From positions 3,353,990 to 3,417,989 of the forward strand of contig NZ_CP022684.1 of assembly GCF_002863865.1 (NCBI RefSeq): 64,000 bases of DNA. Direction: 5' to 3'. Each line of letters opens with the position of its first letter. Position 1 is the first letter of the stretch. This document shows positions 1 through 8,520 of this stretch, one piece after another. The position numbers were made by a program, and so were the translations under genes. The notes under the pieces were generated by a model. That model was given only the letters and a program-made list of their open reading frames with translations, ran no database searches and was not told where the DNA came from. This DNA is from Ketobacter alkanivorans. Its GTDB lineage: Bacteria; Pseudomonadota; Gammaproteobacteria; Pseudomonadales; Ketobacteraceae.

Positions 1-144
1 TAAATACATGAAGGTATCCCCTACGGATTTTCGTCAACGTGAATGACGTCTAGATCAAGCTGCGTGGCGAATTCCATAAGGTGTTGCCCCGTGATAAGCT
101 TGCCAGCCTACAATTAAACCAAATGACTTAATATCGAGGGAAGC

Positions 145-921
145 ATGATTTGGCACCATATTGAAAAGGGTCACGGACGCCCCCTGATACTCTTGCATGG
201 AATTGGCATGAACAGTGAGGCCTGGGCTCCGGTAATGGAGCGTTTGGCGATTCAGCGTCGAGTCATCTCGTTTGATATTCCGGGATTTGGCAAGACTCCA
301 GGTATTCAGGATCGCGAACCCAACTCCGAGGCCATGGTGGCGAGTCTGGCCCAAAGCCTGGCCAAGATGGGGATCGACGAACCTGTGGATATCGTCGGAA
401 ACTCTCTCGGCGGCCGCATTATGTTTGATGCTGCTGCTGAAGGGCTGGCACGCAGCATTGTCGGTATCTCCCCTGCGGGTCTGTGGCGCGAAAAAGGGCC
501 TGCCCATATCGAGCCTTTATTCGGTGCTATGCGCAAGATGTATAAAACCATGCCGGGTGTGGTCGACCGAATGCTGAAAACTACAGCAGGAAGAACTCTG
601 ATCATGGCAGGCGCTGTGTCCGCCCGTGGTTGGAAAATGCCTGCCCATGAAGCCATTCGTTCGGCCCGTATGTTTGCCGATTCCCATCAATTCGACCCGA
701 TATTTGAAGCGTTCCGACCACCGTTCCTGCGGAGCAGCGAAATCAGCGTGCCGTGTACGGTGGCTTTTGGTGATTTGGATATGGTGTTTCCGGTGGGTAC
801 CCGTGATAAAACCCGTGCCCCTGCCCACACCAAATGGGTCCGGCTGCCCGGATGTGGCCATGTGCCCATGTGGGATCATCCGGAGCTGGTGAGTCACGTG
901 ATTCTGCAAGGTACTCACTAG
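145..921 (+). CDS. alpha/beta hydrolase fold protein
   Basis: A 258-residue single-domain alpha/beta hydrolase of usual length. The N-terminal strand and oxyanion turn read LILLHGIGMNSEAW. The nucleophile elbow is G85-N-S87-L-G-G, the acid is probably in FGDLDMVFP, and the catalytic histidine is in CGHVPMWDHPE near the C-terminus. There is no signal peptide, so it is likely cytoplasmic. This fold covers esterases, lactonases, C-C bond hydrolases and haloperoxidase-like enzymes, and the substrate cannot be told from sequence. The ATG is preceded by GAGGGAAGC, a fair ribosome site. It stands alone upstream of vgrG with 99 bases between, so an operon is not obvious. An ester- or lactone-cleaving role in the nearby oxidation cluster is possible but unproven. 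Confidence 0.9.
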   Translation: MIWHHIEKGHGRPLILLHGIGMNSEAWAPVMERLAIQRRVISFDIPGFGKTPGIQDREPNSEAMVASLAQSLAKMGIDEPVDIVGNSLGGRIMFDAAAEGLARSIVGISPAGLWREKGPAHIEPLFGAMRKMYKTMPGVVDRMLKTTAGRTLIMAGAVSARGWKMPAHEAIRSARMFADSHQFDPIFEAFRPPFLRSSEISVPCTVAFGDLDMVFPVGTRDKTRAPAHTKWVRLPGCGHVPMWDHPELVSHVILQGTH

Positions 922-1020
922 CAGTTGGCCTAAATTCCTCAAAAAGCTGCGCTCCTGCTGTCTATGTAGAAGGCTCCTACGGGCCTTAAGGTTCCAACCG
1001 CATGACAGTCAGGGAGCGCC

Positions 1021-3078
1021 ATGTCTACCGCCGCTAAACGTCCAGTTGCCAATCACAGTCGATTTGTTCTTCAGATTCCTTCCCTGCAGGATGAGGTTCG
1101 CGTAGTGTCATTCCGGTTTCAGGGGGGGCTTGACTCACCTTATGAGTGCGCTCTTGAAATAGCCAGTTTGCGCAGGGATTTGCCACTGGATGAGCTGCTG
1201 GGCAAGGCTGCAGTATTGACCCTGTTTGATGAGCGCCACCCGCGTTACATTCATGGTGAGATGACAAGCCTGACGCAGGGCAGTATTGGCAAACGTTTCA
1301 CAAGCTATAGCGTCACCCTGCGCCCCAAAATCTGGATGCTGGGCTTGCGCAGCGGAATGCGTATATTCCAGGATCAATCGGCCGTTGATATCGTCACAAC
1401 AGTCCTGAAAGACGCCGGTATAAAAGGTACGGACGTTCGCTGGCAAGTCAGCAGCAAGCCACTGCTTCGTGAATACTGTGTCCAATATCGTGAGACTGAT
1501 CTTGCGTTCATCAGCCGCTTGTTGGCAGAAGAAGGGCTGTTCTACTATTTTGAGCACGCTCTGGATCGGCATACCCTGGTGATCGCCGATGGCAACAGCA
1601 CTTTTCAGCCCATGCCAGGCAGTGCCACCTTACCCTATCGTACCCGCACCGGGATGGTCAGTGCAGAAGAGTCAGTGTATGAATTTCATGCGGCTCAACA
1701 CCTGCAGAGCGGTGCCGTTGCCATGCGTGATTTCGGCTTTGAAAAACCGGCTAATCGGTTGGAAGCCAATCACAGCGCAAAGCATTATCCTGAGTTGCAG
1801 CACTATCAATACCCAGGCCATTTTGCGGACACATCCGAGGGTAAGGCCTATGCCAAAGCGCAATTGTTGGGTCATCAGGCATTGCGGGATCAGCGCTACG
1901 CCCAATCCGATTGCCTGCGGGTTGCAATAGGGTCACGTTTTACACTGAGTCAGCACAGTACGCAGGCATTTAATTGCGAATACGTAATTACAGCGTTGCG
2001 CATGGAAGGCAAACAACCCCAGGTACTTGAGGAGGGAGCCTCAGAAGAAGGCAGCAGCTTTGTGGCACATGTTGAATGTATGCCCGCCTCGGTAGAATAC
2101 AGGCCTTCGCATAATCAGCCTCGCCCTCGTGTCAGTGGTGTGCAAACCGCCTTTGTCACCGGCCCCAAAGGGGAAGAAATATACACAGATCGATATGGTC
2201 GGGTAAAAGTTCAGTTTCATTGGGATCGTGAAGGCAAGCGCGACCAAAACAGCAGCTGTTGGCTGCGCACCAGTCAGGGGTGGGCTGGCAACCAATGGGG
2301 AGCAATGGCACTACCCCGAATTGGTCAAGAAGTGATAGTAAGCTTTTTGAATGGCAACCCTGATCGGCCCATTATTACCGGGGCATTATATAACGCCAGC
2401 ACCCAGCCGCCCTACGATTTGCCTGCCCATAAAACCCGTACCACGTTCAAATCCCAGAGCAGCCCTGGTGCCGATGGATATAACGAGCTGCGAATGGAGG
2501 ATAAAAAGGGCAATGAGCAGCTTTTTATCCATGGACAGAAAGATGTTGACCTCTATGTTAAGCATGATCGGATGGACAGCATCGATAAAGATCGTCACCG
2601 CATCGTTACTAATGTTGCCCATGAAAATATCGGAAACGATCTCAGCAATAAAACCAGTAAAAACCGCAACATCAAAATAGGGCAAACACTGTCACAGCAG
2701 GTGGGCGGAGGCGTCCAGCAAAAAGCAGGGCAGAACTGGCTGGAACAAACCGGCGCTGACTATAGCCTCAAGGCCGCCACCAGTGTAGTGCTGGATGCCG
2801 GTATGTCCATAACGCTAAAGGCTGGCAGCGGTACCGTGGTGTTAAACCCGGCAGGTGTCTCCATCAGCGGCTCGCAAGTGCGTATCAATAGTGGGGGTGG
2901 TGCAGGGTCTGCCAAAGGCGCATCACCGACGGCACCGAAATCTGCGCAAGCTGTTGATTCTGGCAAGCCTGGGTCGGCCGTCAATGCGGTGGGAGCCAAC
3001 GCTAGATTTAAACAGCAGCCGGTAAGGTTCGATACGAGCAAAGGCAAGCAAGCCGATGCGGCAGAGTCTGAACAATAA
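1021..3078 (+). CDS. vgrG: type VI secretion system spike protein VgrG (TssI)
   Basis: 685 residues, typical VgrG length. The N-terminal part is the gp27-like hub. The gp5-like OB fold follows at about residues 390-465, with the diagnostic run YGRVKVQFHWD, SCWLRTSQGWAG and NGNPDRPIITGALYN. After it comes the beta-helix needle with repeated polar strands, including a VGGGVQQKAG-type stretch. The last ~70 residues are an Ala/Gly/Ser/Lys-rich tail without a recognisable effector domain. VgrG trimers cap the Hcp tube and carry effectors out of the cell. No other T6SS gene lies in the window, so this is an orphan vgrG. Effector or adaptor genes usually follow vgrG, but here the gene is followed within a few bases by the remnant of a response regulator. 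Start is ATG after CAGGGAGCGCC. Confidence 0.95.
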   Translation: MSTAAKRPVANHSRFVLQIPSLQDEVRVVSFRFQGGLDSPYECALEIASLRRDLPLDELLGKAAVLTLFDERHPRYIHGEMTSLTQGSIGKRFTSYSVTLRPKIWMLGLRSGMRIFQDQSAVDIVTTVLKDAGIKGTDVRWQVSSKPLLREYCVQYRETDLAFISRLLAEEGLFYYFEHALDRHTLVIADGNSTFQPMPGSATLPYRTRTGMVSAEESVYEFHAAQHLQSGAVAMRDFGFEKPANRLEANHSAKHYPELQHYQYPGHFADTSEGKAYAKAQLLGHQALRDQRYAQSDCLRVAIGSRFTLSQHSTQAFNCEYVITALRMEGKQPQVLEEGASEEGSSFVAHVECMPASVEYRPSHNQPRPRVSGVQTAFVTGPKGEEIYTDRYGRVKVQFHWDREGKRDQNSSCWLRTSQGWAGNQWGAMALPRIGQEVIVSFLNGNPDRPIITGALYNASTQPPYDLPAHKTRTTFKSQSSPGADGYNELRMEDKKGNEQLFIHGQKDVDLYVKHDRMDSIDKDRHRIVTNVAHENIGNDLSNKTSKNRNIKIGQTLSQQVGGGVQQKAGQNWLEQTGADYSLKAATSVVLDAGMSITLKAGSGTVVLNPAGVSISGSQVRINSGGGAGSAKGASPTAPKSAQAVDSGKPGSAVNAVGANARFKQQPVRFDTSKGKQADAAESEQ

Positions 3079-3089
3079 CAGTCCATGCC

Positions 3090-3365
3090 GTGTTTCTGGG
3101 TGACCCAACTCGAGTGGCGTTGTTGTATAACCAGCAAAGCTATGACTTGATAGCGCTGGACATACATATGCCAGTAATGAATGGCTTTGATGTAATGGCT
3201 GCCCTATCTGATTCCTATCCTAATGAGTTTATTCCCATCATCGTATTGACTGCCGATGAGGACAATTACACCCGTGATTTAGCGCTGGCCAGTGGAGCCA
3301 GAGATTTTATCCGCAAACCGTTCAATCACCGGGAGGTGTTGCTGCGCTTTCGCAAGTTAAGTTGA
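3090..3365 (+). pseudogene. response-regulator receiver fragment, N-terminally truncated
   Basis: The reading frame encodes the C-terminal two thirds of a CheY-like receiver. It has YDLIALDIHMPVMNG with the phosphoacceptor Asp, IIVLTA with the conserved Thr, and FIRKPF with the conserved Lys-Pro. The first ~35 residues, including the acidic DD pocket, are missing. The frame can be read back only to 3072, inside the end of vgrG, where it meets a stop. It ends at 3365 just after LLRFRKLS, where homologues continue into a coiled linker and an HD-GYP domain. The downstream HD-GYP frame begins at 3362 in another phase. I read this as debris of one REC-HD-GYP gene that lost its 5' end and part of its linker. 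A GTG at 3090 could start a short peptide, but it could not fold as a working receiver. Confidence 0.75.
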
Positions 3366-3958
3366 TAGAGTGTCTGGGGCGTGCAGCGGAGTTCAAGGAT
3401 AATGAAACGGGTGCCCATGTCATGCGCATTAGTAAAATGACCGGTATCGTGGCGCGGGGCCTGGGCATGACGCCCCATGACGTTGCATTGGTTGAACAGG
3501 CCAGCCCCATGCATGATATTGGTAAAATTGGCATACCGGATCGTGTTCTTCTGAAGCCCGGTAAGCTGTCGGGCGATGAATGGACCACTATGCAGACTCA
3601 TTCCTCATTAGGTGCACACATTCTGCGGGATGACGATAATGATTCAGAGCTGCTTAAAGTGGCGGCGGAGATAGCGTTAAACCATCACGAGCGTTGGGAT
3701 GGAACTGGCTACCCGAACCGTTTGAGAGGGGAAGAGATACCTTTGTTCACTCGAATCACCAGTGTGTGCGATGTGTTTGATGCATTAACGTCACGACGCC
3801 CCTATAAAGAGCCATGGTCAACGGAAGAGGCCATAAAGTTTATGGATGATCAGAGTGGAGGCGCATTCGACCCTGTGATCGTAGAGTGCTTTAAATCACA
3901 GCTTCATAAAATTATGGCGATCAAAGCGGAGTATCCCGATTCTTCAGATAGTGCTTGA
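3362..3958 (+). CDS. HD-GYP domain protein (c-di-GMP phosphodiesterase), probably remnant of a REC-HD-GYP regulator
   Basis: 198 residues covering a complete HD-GYP catalytic domain: DNETGAHVMR, the HD pair in SPMHDIGKIG, the third ligand in THSSLGAHIL, the NHHERWDGTGYP signature, and DVFDALTSRRPYK. Family members hydrolyse c-di-GMP to pGpG/GMP using a two- or three-metal centre, and all the usual metal ligands appear present. No ATG is available. The first start codon is TTG at 3362, overlapping the stop of the preceding receiver fragment as TTGA, without a good ribosome site. Homologues carry an intact receiver and a ~50-residue linker in the same chain, so this looks like the surviving half of a rearranged gene. 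It may be silent, or weakly translated by coupling. Confidence 0.75.
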   Translation: MIECLGRAAEFKDNETGAHVMRISKMTGIVARGLGMTPHDVALVEQASPMHDIGKIGIPDRVLLKPGKLSGDEWTTMQTHSSLGAHILRDDDNDSELLKVAAEIALNHHERWDGTGYPNRLRGEEIPLFTRITSVCDVFDALTSRRPYKEPWSTEEAIKFMDDQSGGAFDPVIVECFKSQLHKIMAIKAEYPDSSDSA

Positions 3959-3983
3959 ATCGGTGCAGGGCGGTGAGTCTATG

Positions 3984-4307
3984 CTATCCCACAAGCGCAA
4001 TGAGTATCACCACCGAAACCAGAAACAAAGTTATGGCAAAAAGTGCTGACAGGTTAGGTGATTCAATGGTTTTCTGCTGAGTGCTACGCTCAGGGTATGC
4101 TTGTTGCTCGTATTGTGTGATTAATGTGCGTGCCGCCGCAATGTTATCGTTGCTTACCCTGATGACAGCAAAGTCATTCATGCCCAATTCGCCGACACCT
4201 CCTTGTAGGTAGTGTCCACCCACATGGCTCTCAATACCGTTCGAACGTAGCAACCCCGCAACTATGTGAGCCTCAGTAATGTCCCGTGCTTTATAGATGA
4301 TTTGCAT
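3984..4307 (-). CDS. DUF2007 domain protein with C-terminal membrane segment
   Basis: 107 residues starting at MQIIYKARD. The N-terminal ~70 residues match the DUF2007 (putative signal transducing protein) pattern: a betaalphabeta ACT/PII-like fold with ITEAHIVAGLLRSNGIES, then VGGHYLQGGVGELG and FAVIRVSNDNIAAARTLI. The C-terminus is one hydrophobic helix (LFAITLFLVSVVILIALVG), so it is probably membrane-anchored. The frame is open 36 codons further upstream, but that part is out of phase with the cyclase gene it overlaps and lacks family similarity. With the start used here the gene overlaps the 3' end of the diguanylate cyclase by 17 bases, which suggests translational coupling. Its function is unknown. 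Confidence 0.8.
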   Translation of the reverse strand: MQIIYKARDITEAHIVAGLLRSNGIESHVGGHYLQGGVGELGMNDFAVIRVSNDNIAAARTLITQYEQQAYPERSTQQKTIESPNLSALFAITLFLVSVVILIALVG

Positions 4308-6285
4308 CGCTTTTTGGCTTTTTTTGGTAGAGGTAGTAGTGGGTGTCATCAGCGGCTTTGGCAGCGTACATGGCGATATCAGCGGCGCGGGTAAGTTCAA
4401 TGCCCGTGCATCCATGTTGTGGGTAAATGGCTATGCCAATGCTGCAGCCAATGGTGATGGAATTCCGGCCTACGTTAAACGGTTGGCTTAGTTGATGAAC
4501 CACTTTCTCTGCAATGTGGGTTACGATACTGTCTTCTGTAAGCCCTTCTACAATGATTACGAATTCGTCGCCCCCCAGTCGACTTAATGTGTCAGCGTCA
4601 CGGGTGACTGATTTCAATCGCGAGGCCACTTCTTGTAAAATTTCGTCGCCGATGGCGTGGCCATACTGATCGTTAACGGGTTTGAACTTATCCAGATCGA
4701 CGAATAAAAGCGCACAATCTTTTCGACTTCTTTGGGCCCGAGCAATGGCGGTATCCAAACGATCTGAGAACAGGCTGCGGTTGGCCAGTCCGGTAAGATG
4801 ATCATAGTGAGCCATGTTTTTGAGGTTGCGCTCCAACGCTTTACGTTCACTTATGTCTGCGAACACGGCAACGTAATGGCGCGTTTCATTGCCCTTGCCA
4901 TACACGGCACTGATGCTTGCTCTTACCGGTAGCTTTACGCCTGCAGAAGTTAGCAATTCAGTGTCTTCTTGCCAGTAACCATGTGTTTTCAATGAATCTT
5001 CGATTTTCTTGGATTCTTCTGCGTTGGCTGAGTGATAAAAGTGGGCGGTTTCTCCGATGATGGCTTTGGAAGGATAACCGCTCATATAGCAATAAGCGTC
5101 ATTAACTGTAAGAACTTTCCGATTGTGGTCACATATTAAAATACCGTCTCGACTGGCTTCCAGAACCGTAGCTGACAGGCGCAGTTGATCCTCCATCTTT
5201 TTGATGTTGGTTCGGTCCACCATAAATGCCACACCTAGATCATGGCTGCCATCCATCAACGCACCGCCTAAAAACACGGGTACTCTGTGGCCAGCTTTGT
5301 GTATGAAATCCTTGTTGAAGGGGGTGCAGTGGCCAACAGTCATGATTTGTTGCATGGCTTTGTCATCCAGGTCACTATGATCCGGAGGGGTCAGCTCCCG
5401 CCAGTTAAGTTGGCCGCTATCCAATTCAGCACGGGTATAACCCAGTATTGATAAAAAGGCGTCGTTGGCATCGTAGAGCTCACCATCCTTGCCCCATATC
5501 AGAATGCCGATGATGTTCGAATCATAAAGGGTTTTGAATCGACTCTCGCTGTGTCGTAACTCCGATTCAGTTGCGTCAATTTGCACAATGGTTCTGCGCG
5601 CAACCCAGGTCGCTGCTGCCAGCATTGAAAAAAGCAAAAGAATGTTGACGATAAGAAAGGTTCTGGTCATCCAACGGGAGCCCTGGCTCAATTCAAGTGA
5701 GAACGCGATTTCCAGCTCGTTAAGTTTTGCATTGAGTCGATCCAGTTCCGGCTTGAACTGAGTCAGATCGGAGAGGGGCAAGGCTTTGTGGTGGTTGCGT
5801 ATGCGGTTGGCGAGGTCTATAAGTTCAGCAATGTGGCGATCGGCTTCGGTCCAGATTTCAATCGCCCGTTTCATATGTTGAACGCGGTCGGACATCAGAA
5901 ACAGCCGCATCATGTTGTCTACGTCATCGGGGTGGTTCTTTGCCGCGATGAATCCCTCTCTGGCACTGGTAAAGTCGGGTGTATTTTGCTGTAGTGCCAG
6001 GCGTGCCCGCTGATCCTCCAGGTTGATTTGTAAGGATCGATTGAAGTCTTGAAAGGTTCTGTCATCGGGATGATGAATGTATTCATAAAGTTGAATGACT
6101 GCTTCTTTCTGGCTCTTGGCCCATAAGCCCTCACCACGAATATAGGCGGTGATGCCACTCATGACTTGAGATTGGAGGTAGCCGAGCATGAACACCACAA
6201 CGCTCACTGTGAGTAGAATCAGCACAATGACTTTGACCTGCCGCTTTAACGGAGGGGGGACTGGCTTGCGTTCCTTGTTTTTCAA
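4291..6285 (-). CDS. membrane PAS-PAS-GGDEF diguanylate cyclase
   Basis: 664 residues. Transmembrane helix 1 is at about 15-38, followed by a helical periplasmic sensor region of ~150 residues and transmembrane helix 2 at about 206-228. Two PAS domains follow (NIIGILIWGKDGELYDAN and DGILICDHNRKVLTVNDAYC), then a GGDEF domain from about 490. The active site is intact as RLGGDEF near residue 570. The inhibitory RxxD site is present as RDAD five residues upstream, so product inhibition by c-di-GMP is expected. It should make c-di-GMP from two GTP at the inner membrane in response to a periplasmic or PAS-bound signal. The stop overlaps the downstream DUF2007 gene. No EAL domain is fused. Confidence 0.93.
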   Translation of the reverse strand: MKNKERKPVPPPLKRQVKVIVLILLTVSVVVFMLGYLQSQVMSGITAYIRGEGLWAKSQKEAVIQLYEYIHHPDDRTFQDFNRSLQINLEDQRARLALQQNTPDFTSAREGFIAAKNHPDDVDNMMRLFLMSDRVQHMKRAIEIWTEADRHIAELIDLANRIRNHHKALPLSDLTQFKPELDRLNAKLNELEIAFSLELSQGSRWMTRTFLIVNILLLFSMLAAATWVARRTIVQIDATESELRHSESRFKTLYDSNIIGILIWGKDGELYDANDAFLSILGYTRAELDSGQLNWRELTPPDHSDLDDKAMQQIMTVGHCTPFNKDFIHKAGHRVPVFLGGALMDGSHDLGVAFMVDRTNIKKMEDQLRLSATVLEASRDGILICDHNRKVLTVNDAYCYMSGYPSKAIIGETAHFYHSANAEESKKIEDSLKTHGYWQEDTELLTSAGVKLPVRASISAVYGKGNETRHYVAVFADISERKALERNLKNMAHYDHLTGLANRSLFSDRLDTAIARAQRSRKDCALLFVDLDKFKPVNDQYGHAIGDEILQEVASRLKSVTRDADTLSRLGGDEFVIIVEGLTEDSIVTHIAEKVVHQLSQPFNVGRNSITIGCSIGIAIYPQHGCTGIELTRAADIAMYAAKAADDTHYYLYQKKPKSDANHL

Positions 6286-6349
6286 CTAAAGGCCCTTATG
6301 ACGCTGTAGTATTGATCAACTATGACAAATATGACATGCAAATCAAGCT

Positions 6350-7513
6350 TTAGTCCTGCCATAGCGATTGGTAGATCGACACCATTTCTTCAATAGTGGG
6401 TATTCTCGGGTTATTGCCCGGTGATCCGGATGCCTGTGCTTGCTCTGCCATCAGTTCCAGTTTGTTTAGATAGCTCGTTTTATCTATGCCGTATTGTTGC
6501 AGTGTGGGTACCTGCAATTCTTGATTCAGGCTCTTCAATTCTTGCAGCAGCTTTTTGTTAGCGATAATCACGTTGTCGTGCTCTTCGGCTATCCCCATGG
6601 CTTTCGCGCAGCGGGCGTAACGTAGTTCCGCCCCGGAAATTGAAAACTCGGTAACAGTGGGTAGCAGCATGGCATTGGATAATCCATGAGGCACATGAAA
6701 GTGGGCACCAATGGGCCTGCTCATGCCATGTACCAGGGCGACGGAAGCCGCCGAAAATGCAACACCGGCAAGGGTCGCCCCCATCATCATGGCTTCGCGG
6801 GCAGCTTCGTTTTTACCATCGTGGTATGCCGTACGTAGATTGGGAGCCAGTAACCTCATGGCGGCCAGAGCCTGGCTGTCGCTATAGGCGTTGGCTTTCT
6901 TGCTGACATAGGACTCAATGGCGTGGGTCAGAGCGTCAATGCCGGTATCAGCGGTGACTCGAGGCGGTACGCTCAATGAGAGAGTGTAGTCCACGAGCGC
7001 TGCGGCTGGTAAGAAACCCATGCCTACACACAGCATTTTCTCATCCACGTGGTCGTCGGTGATGATGGTGAAGCGGGTCATTTCTGAGCCTGTGCCTGCC
7101 GTGGTGGGTATGGCAATTACGGGCAGGCCGGTTTCGGTGACGTTGCGAGGGAATTTGTAATCGCGCATGGTGCCGCCGTGTTTTGCCAGTATGGCGATGG
7201 CTTTAGCGCTGTCGATGGGGCTGCCGCCCCCTAAACCAATCAGACAATCGAAGTTGCCCTGTCGTGTGGCGGCGACCCCGGCGTCAATAGACGCTACGGT
7301 GGGCTCTGGTACGGTGTCGGCGAATACTTCACTGTGAATATCGGATTCTGTCAGTACAGCTTGAATGCGCGTGACATAGCCCAGTTTCACCATCATGGCG
7401 TCGGTGATGATCAATGGCCGCTGGCAATGCAGCTGGGTAACAATGGAGGCGACCGCTTCGCAAGCATTTTTACCGATCTGCAGAATTCGGGGCAGGATGA
7501 TGGTGGCAGACAT
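6350..7513 (-). CDS. iron-containing alcohol dehydrogenase
   Basis: 387 residues, standard for group III Fe-dependent alcohol dehydrogenases. The N-terminal Rossmann-like half carries GLGGGSPIDSAKAIA, the NAD(P)-binding GGGS motif. The middle has IPTTAGTGSEMTRFTII. The C-terminal helical half holds the metal ligands in GIDALTHAIESY and the two histidines in LVHGMSRPIGAHFHVPHG. It oxidises alcohols to aldehydes or ketones, or the reverse. It lies downstream of and in the same direction as the TetR-type regulator (87 bases between), divergent from the monooxygenase genes. I infer that it supplies or removes the carbonyl substrate of that pathway. Confidence 0.93.
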   Translation of the reverse strand: MSATIILPRILQIGKNACEAVASIVTQLHCQRPLIITDAMMVKLGYVTRIQAVLTESDIHSEVFADTVPEPTVASIDAGVAATRQGNFDCLIGLGGGSPIDSAKAIAILAKHGGTMRDYKFPRNVTETGLPVIAIPTTAGTGSEMTRFTIITDDHVDEKMLCVGMGFLPAAALVDYTLSLSVPPRVTADTGIDALTHAIESYVSKKANAYSDSQALAAMRLLAPNLRTAYHDGKNEAAREAMMMGATLAGVAFSAASVALVHGMSRPIGAHFHVPHGLSNAMLLPTVTEFSISGAELRYARCAKAMGIAEEHDNVIIANKKLLQELKSLNQELQVPTLQQYGIDKTSYLNKLELMAEQAQASGSPGNNPRIPTIEEMVSIYQSLWQD

Positions 7514-7600
7514 GGTATTCCCTCGTGTTTGTCGCGCTGGTTATTATTGTAATATCCATGCTTATCCTGAGCACGGTTGTTCTACGCTCTGCCTTGCGGG

Positions 7601-8323
7601 TTATAGCGATGTCCAATCTGTACCTGCAAGGGCCCCCAGTAACAGTGGGCCGTAACCGTGCAGCACTGCACTGCCGGTGGTTAGGGAGATTATCAGTTTC
7701 TCGGCTTTAAGGCAGATTTCATCCCGCTTGTCAGGCTGTTCAATGTAATCCATAGACAGCTGAAACATCTCCCGGCTGACGGTTTCAGACACATCATACA
7801 AAATTGCCGGATCCAGTTCGGGCAATAAATTCAGGTCCTGAATGTCGTCGGCCATGTCTTGCGCAAAATCCACCATCACCTTGCGCAGGGCTTTGCGCAG
7901 AACCGGTGAGGCCCCGTGAAGCTCCCGTACGCCCAGGATGAACGCATTGGGATTGTTGGCCACGTAGTCAAAAAACAGCTTCACTGTCGCTTTGTTAACC
8001 TGCATGGACTTGGCCAGGTTCAATTGCGGGTTTTCCTGCCAGGAATCCTGTGGTGTACCCGGAGGCACCACTGATTCTGCCGCTTGGCGTCGTAATGCCC
8101 GCAGTGGTTGGCGTATCTCTTTGGTCATCTCTTCAATTATGGCCATCCCAAGCTCGTCAAAGTCTTTGAAATGCCTATAAAAAGTGTTCGGATTCAGGCC
8201 AGCTTCCCGTGCCAGCTCCCGCAGGCTCAGCGCGTTGAGGCTGCGGGTGTTGGCATTAAGCTTGAGGGCGGCTTCCATCAACAGGCGCTTGCCCTGGGCC
8301 AGTACAGACTTGGAAAGACTCAT
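7601..8323 (-). CDS. TetR/FabR-like transcriptional regulator
   Basis: 240 residues starting at MSLSKSVLAQGKRL. The helix-turn-helix reads LSLRELAREAGLNPNTFYRHFKDFDELG, which closely follows the FabR/DesT pattern known from fatty-acid desaturation control. The C-terminal ligand domain has VANNPNAFILGVRELHGASPVLRKAL, also FabR-like. The frame is open back to 8416, but that extension would run through a perfect dyad in the control region and has no family similarity, so I prefer the inner ATG. The gene is divergent from the monooxygenase operon, with two dyads between them. It probably represses that operon and itself, with an acyl-CoA or fatty-acid-like ligand as a reasonable guess. Confidence 0.88.
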   Translation of the reverse strand: MSLSKSVLAQGKRLLMEAALKLNANTRSLNALSLRELAREAGLNPNTFYRHFKDFDELGMAIIEEMTKEIRQPLRALRRQAAESVVPPGTPQDSWQENPQLNLAKSMQVNKATVKLFFDYVANNPNAFILGVRELHGASPVLRKALRKVMVDFAQDMADDIQDLNLLPELDPAILYDVSETVSREMFQLSMDYIEQPDKRDEICLKAEKLIISLTTGSAVLHGYGPLLLGALAGTDWTSL

Positions 8324-8388
8324 GGTTAGGCTATTTTTTATACTTTGGTAAACAGGAATGTGAGGAATTGTACCGCCTCTTGACCGGG

Positions 8389-8408
8389 AAGTATACGCTT
8401 GTATACTT
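8389..8408. promoter_or_regulatory. perfect inverted repeat, likely TetR-family operator 1
   Basis: AAGTATAC-GCTT-GTATACTT, an 8-bp perfect dyad with a 4-base spacer. It sits between the divergent TetR-type regulator and the monooxygenase gene. Size and symmetry fit a TetR-family operator; the assignment to this regulator is inferred from position. Confidence 0.6.
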
Positions 8409-8418
8409 AAGTCCATTG

Positions 8419-8436
8419 GGTAGACACATGTCTACC
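8419..8436. promoter_or_regulatory. perfect inverted repeat, likely operator 2
   Basis: GGTAGACA-CA-TGTCTACC, an 8-bp dyad with a 2-base spacer, 10 bases after the first dyad. Its sequence differs from the first, so the two may bind different proteins, or one of them may be bound by another regulator. Confidence 0.55.
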
Positions 8437-8520
8437 TGTTGGTGAGATATACCGGGATCAGGCTGGCCCTCCCAATAAAGGTTTTGGCCTGCACAACATA
8501 AAAAAGATCAGGACTACAAC

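Noticed and set aside
8324..8416. Longer N-terminus for the TetR/FabR-like regulator
   Set aside because: The extra 31 codons run through a perfect operator-like dyad and have no family similarity; the ATG at 8323 matches the usual start.
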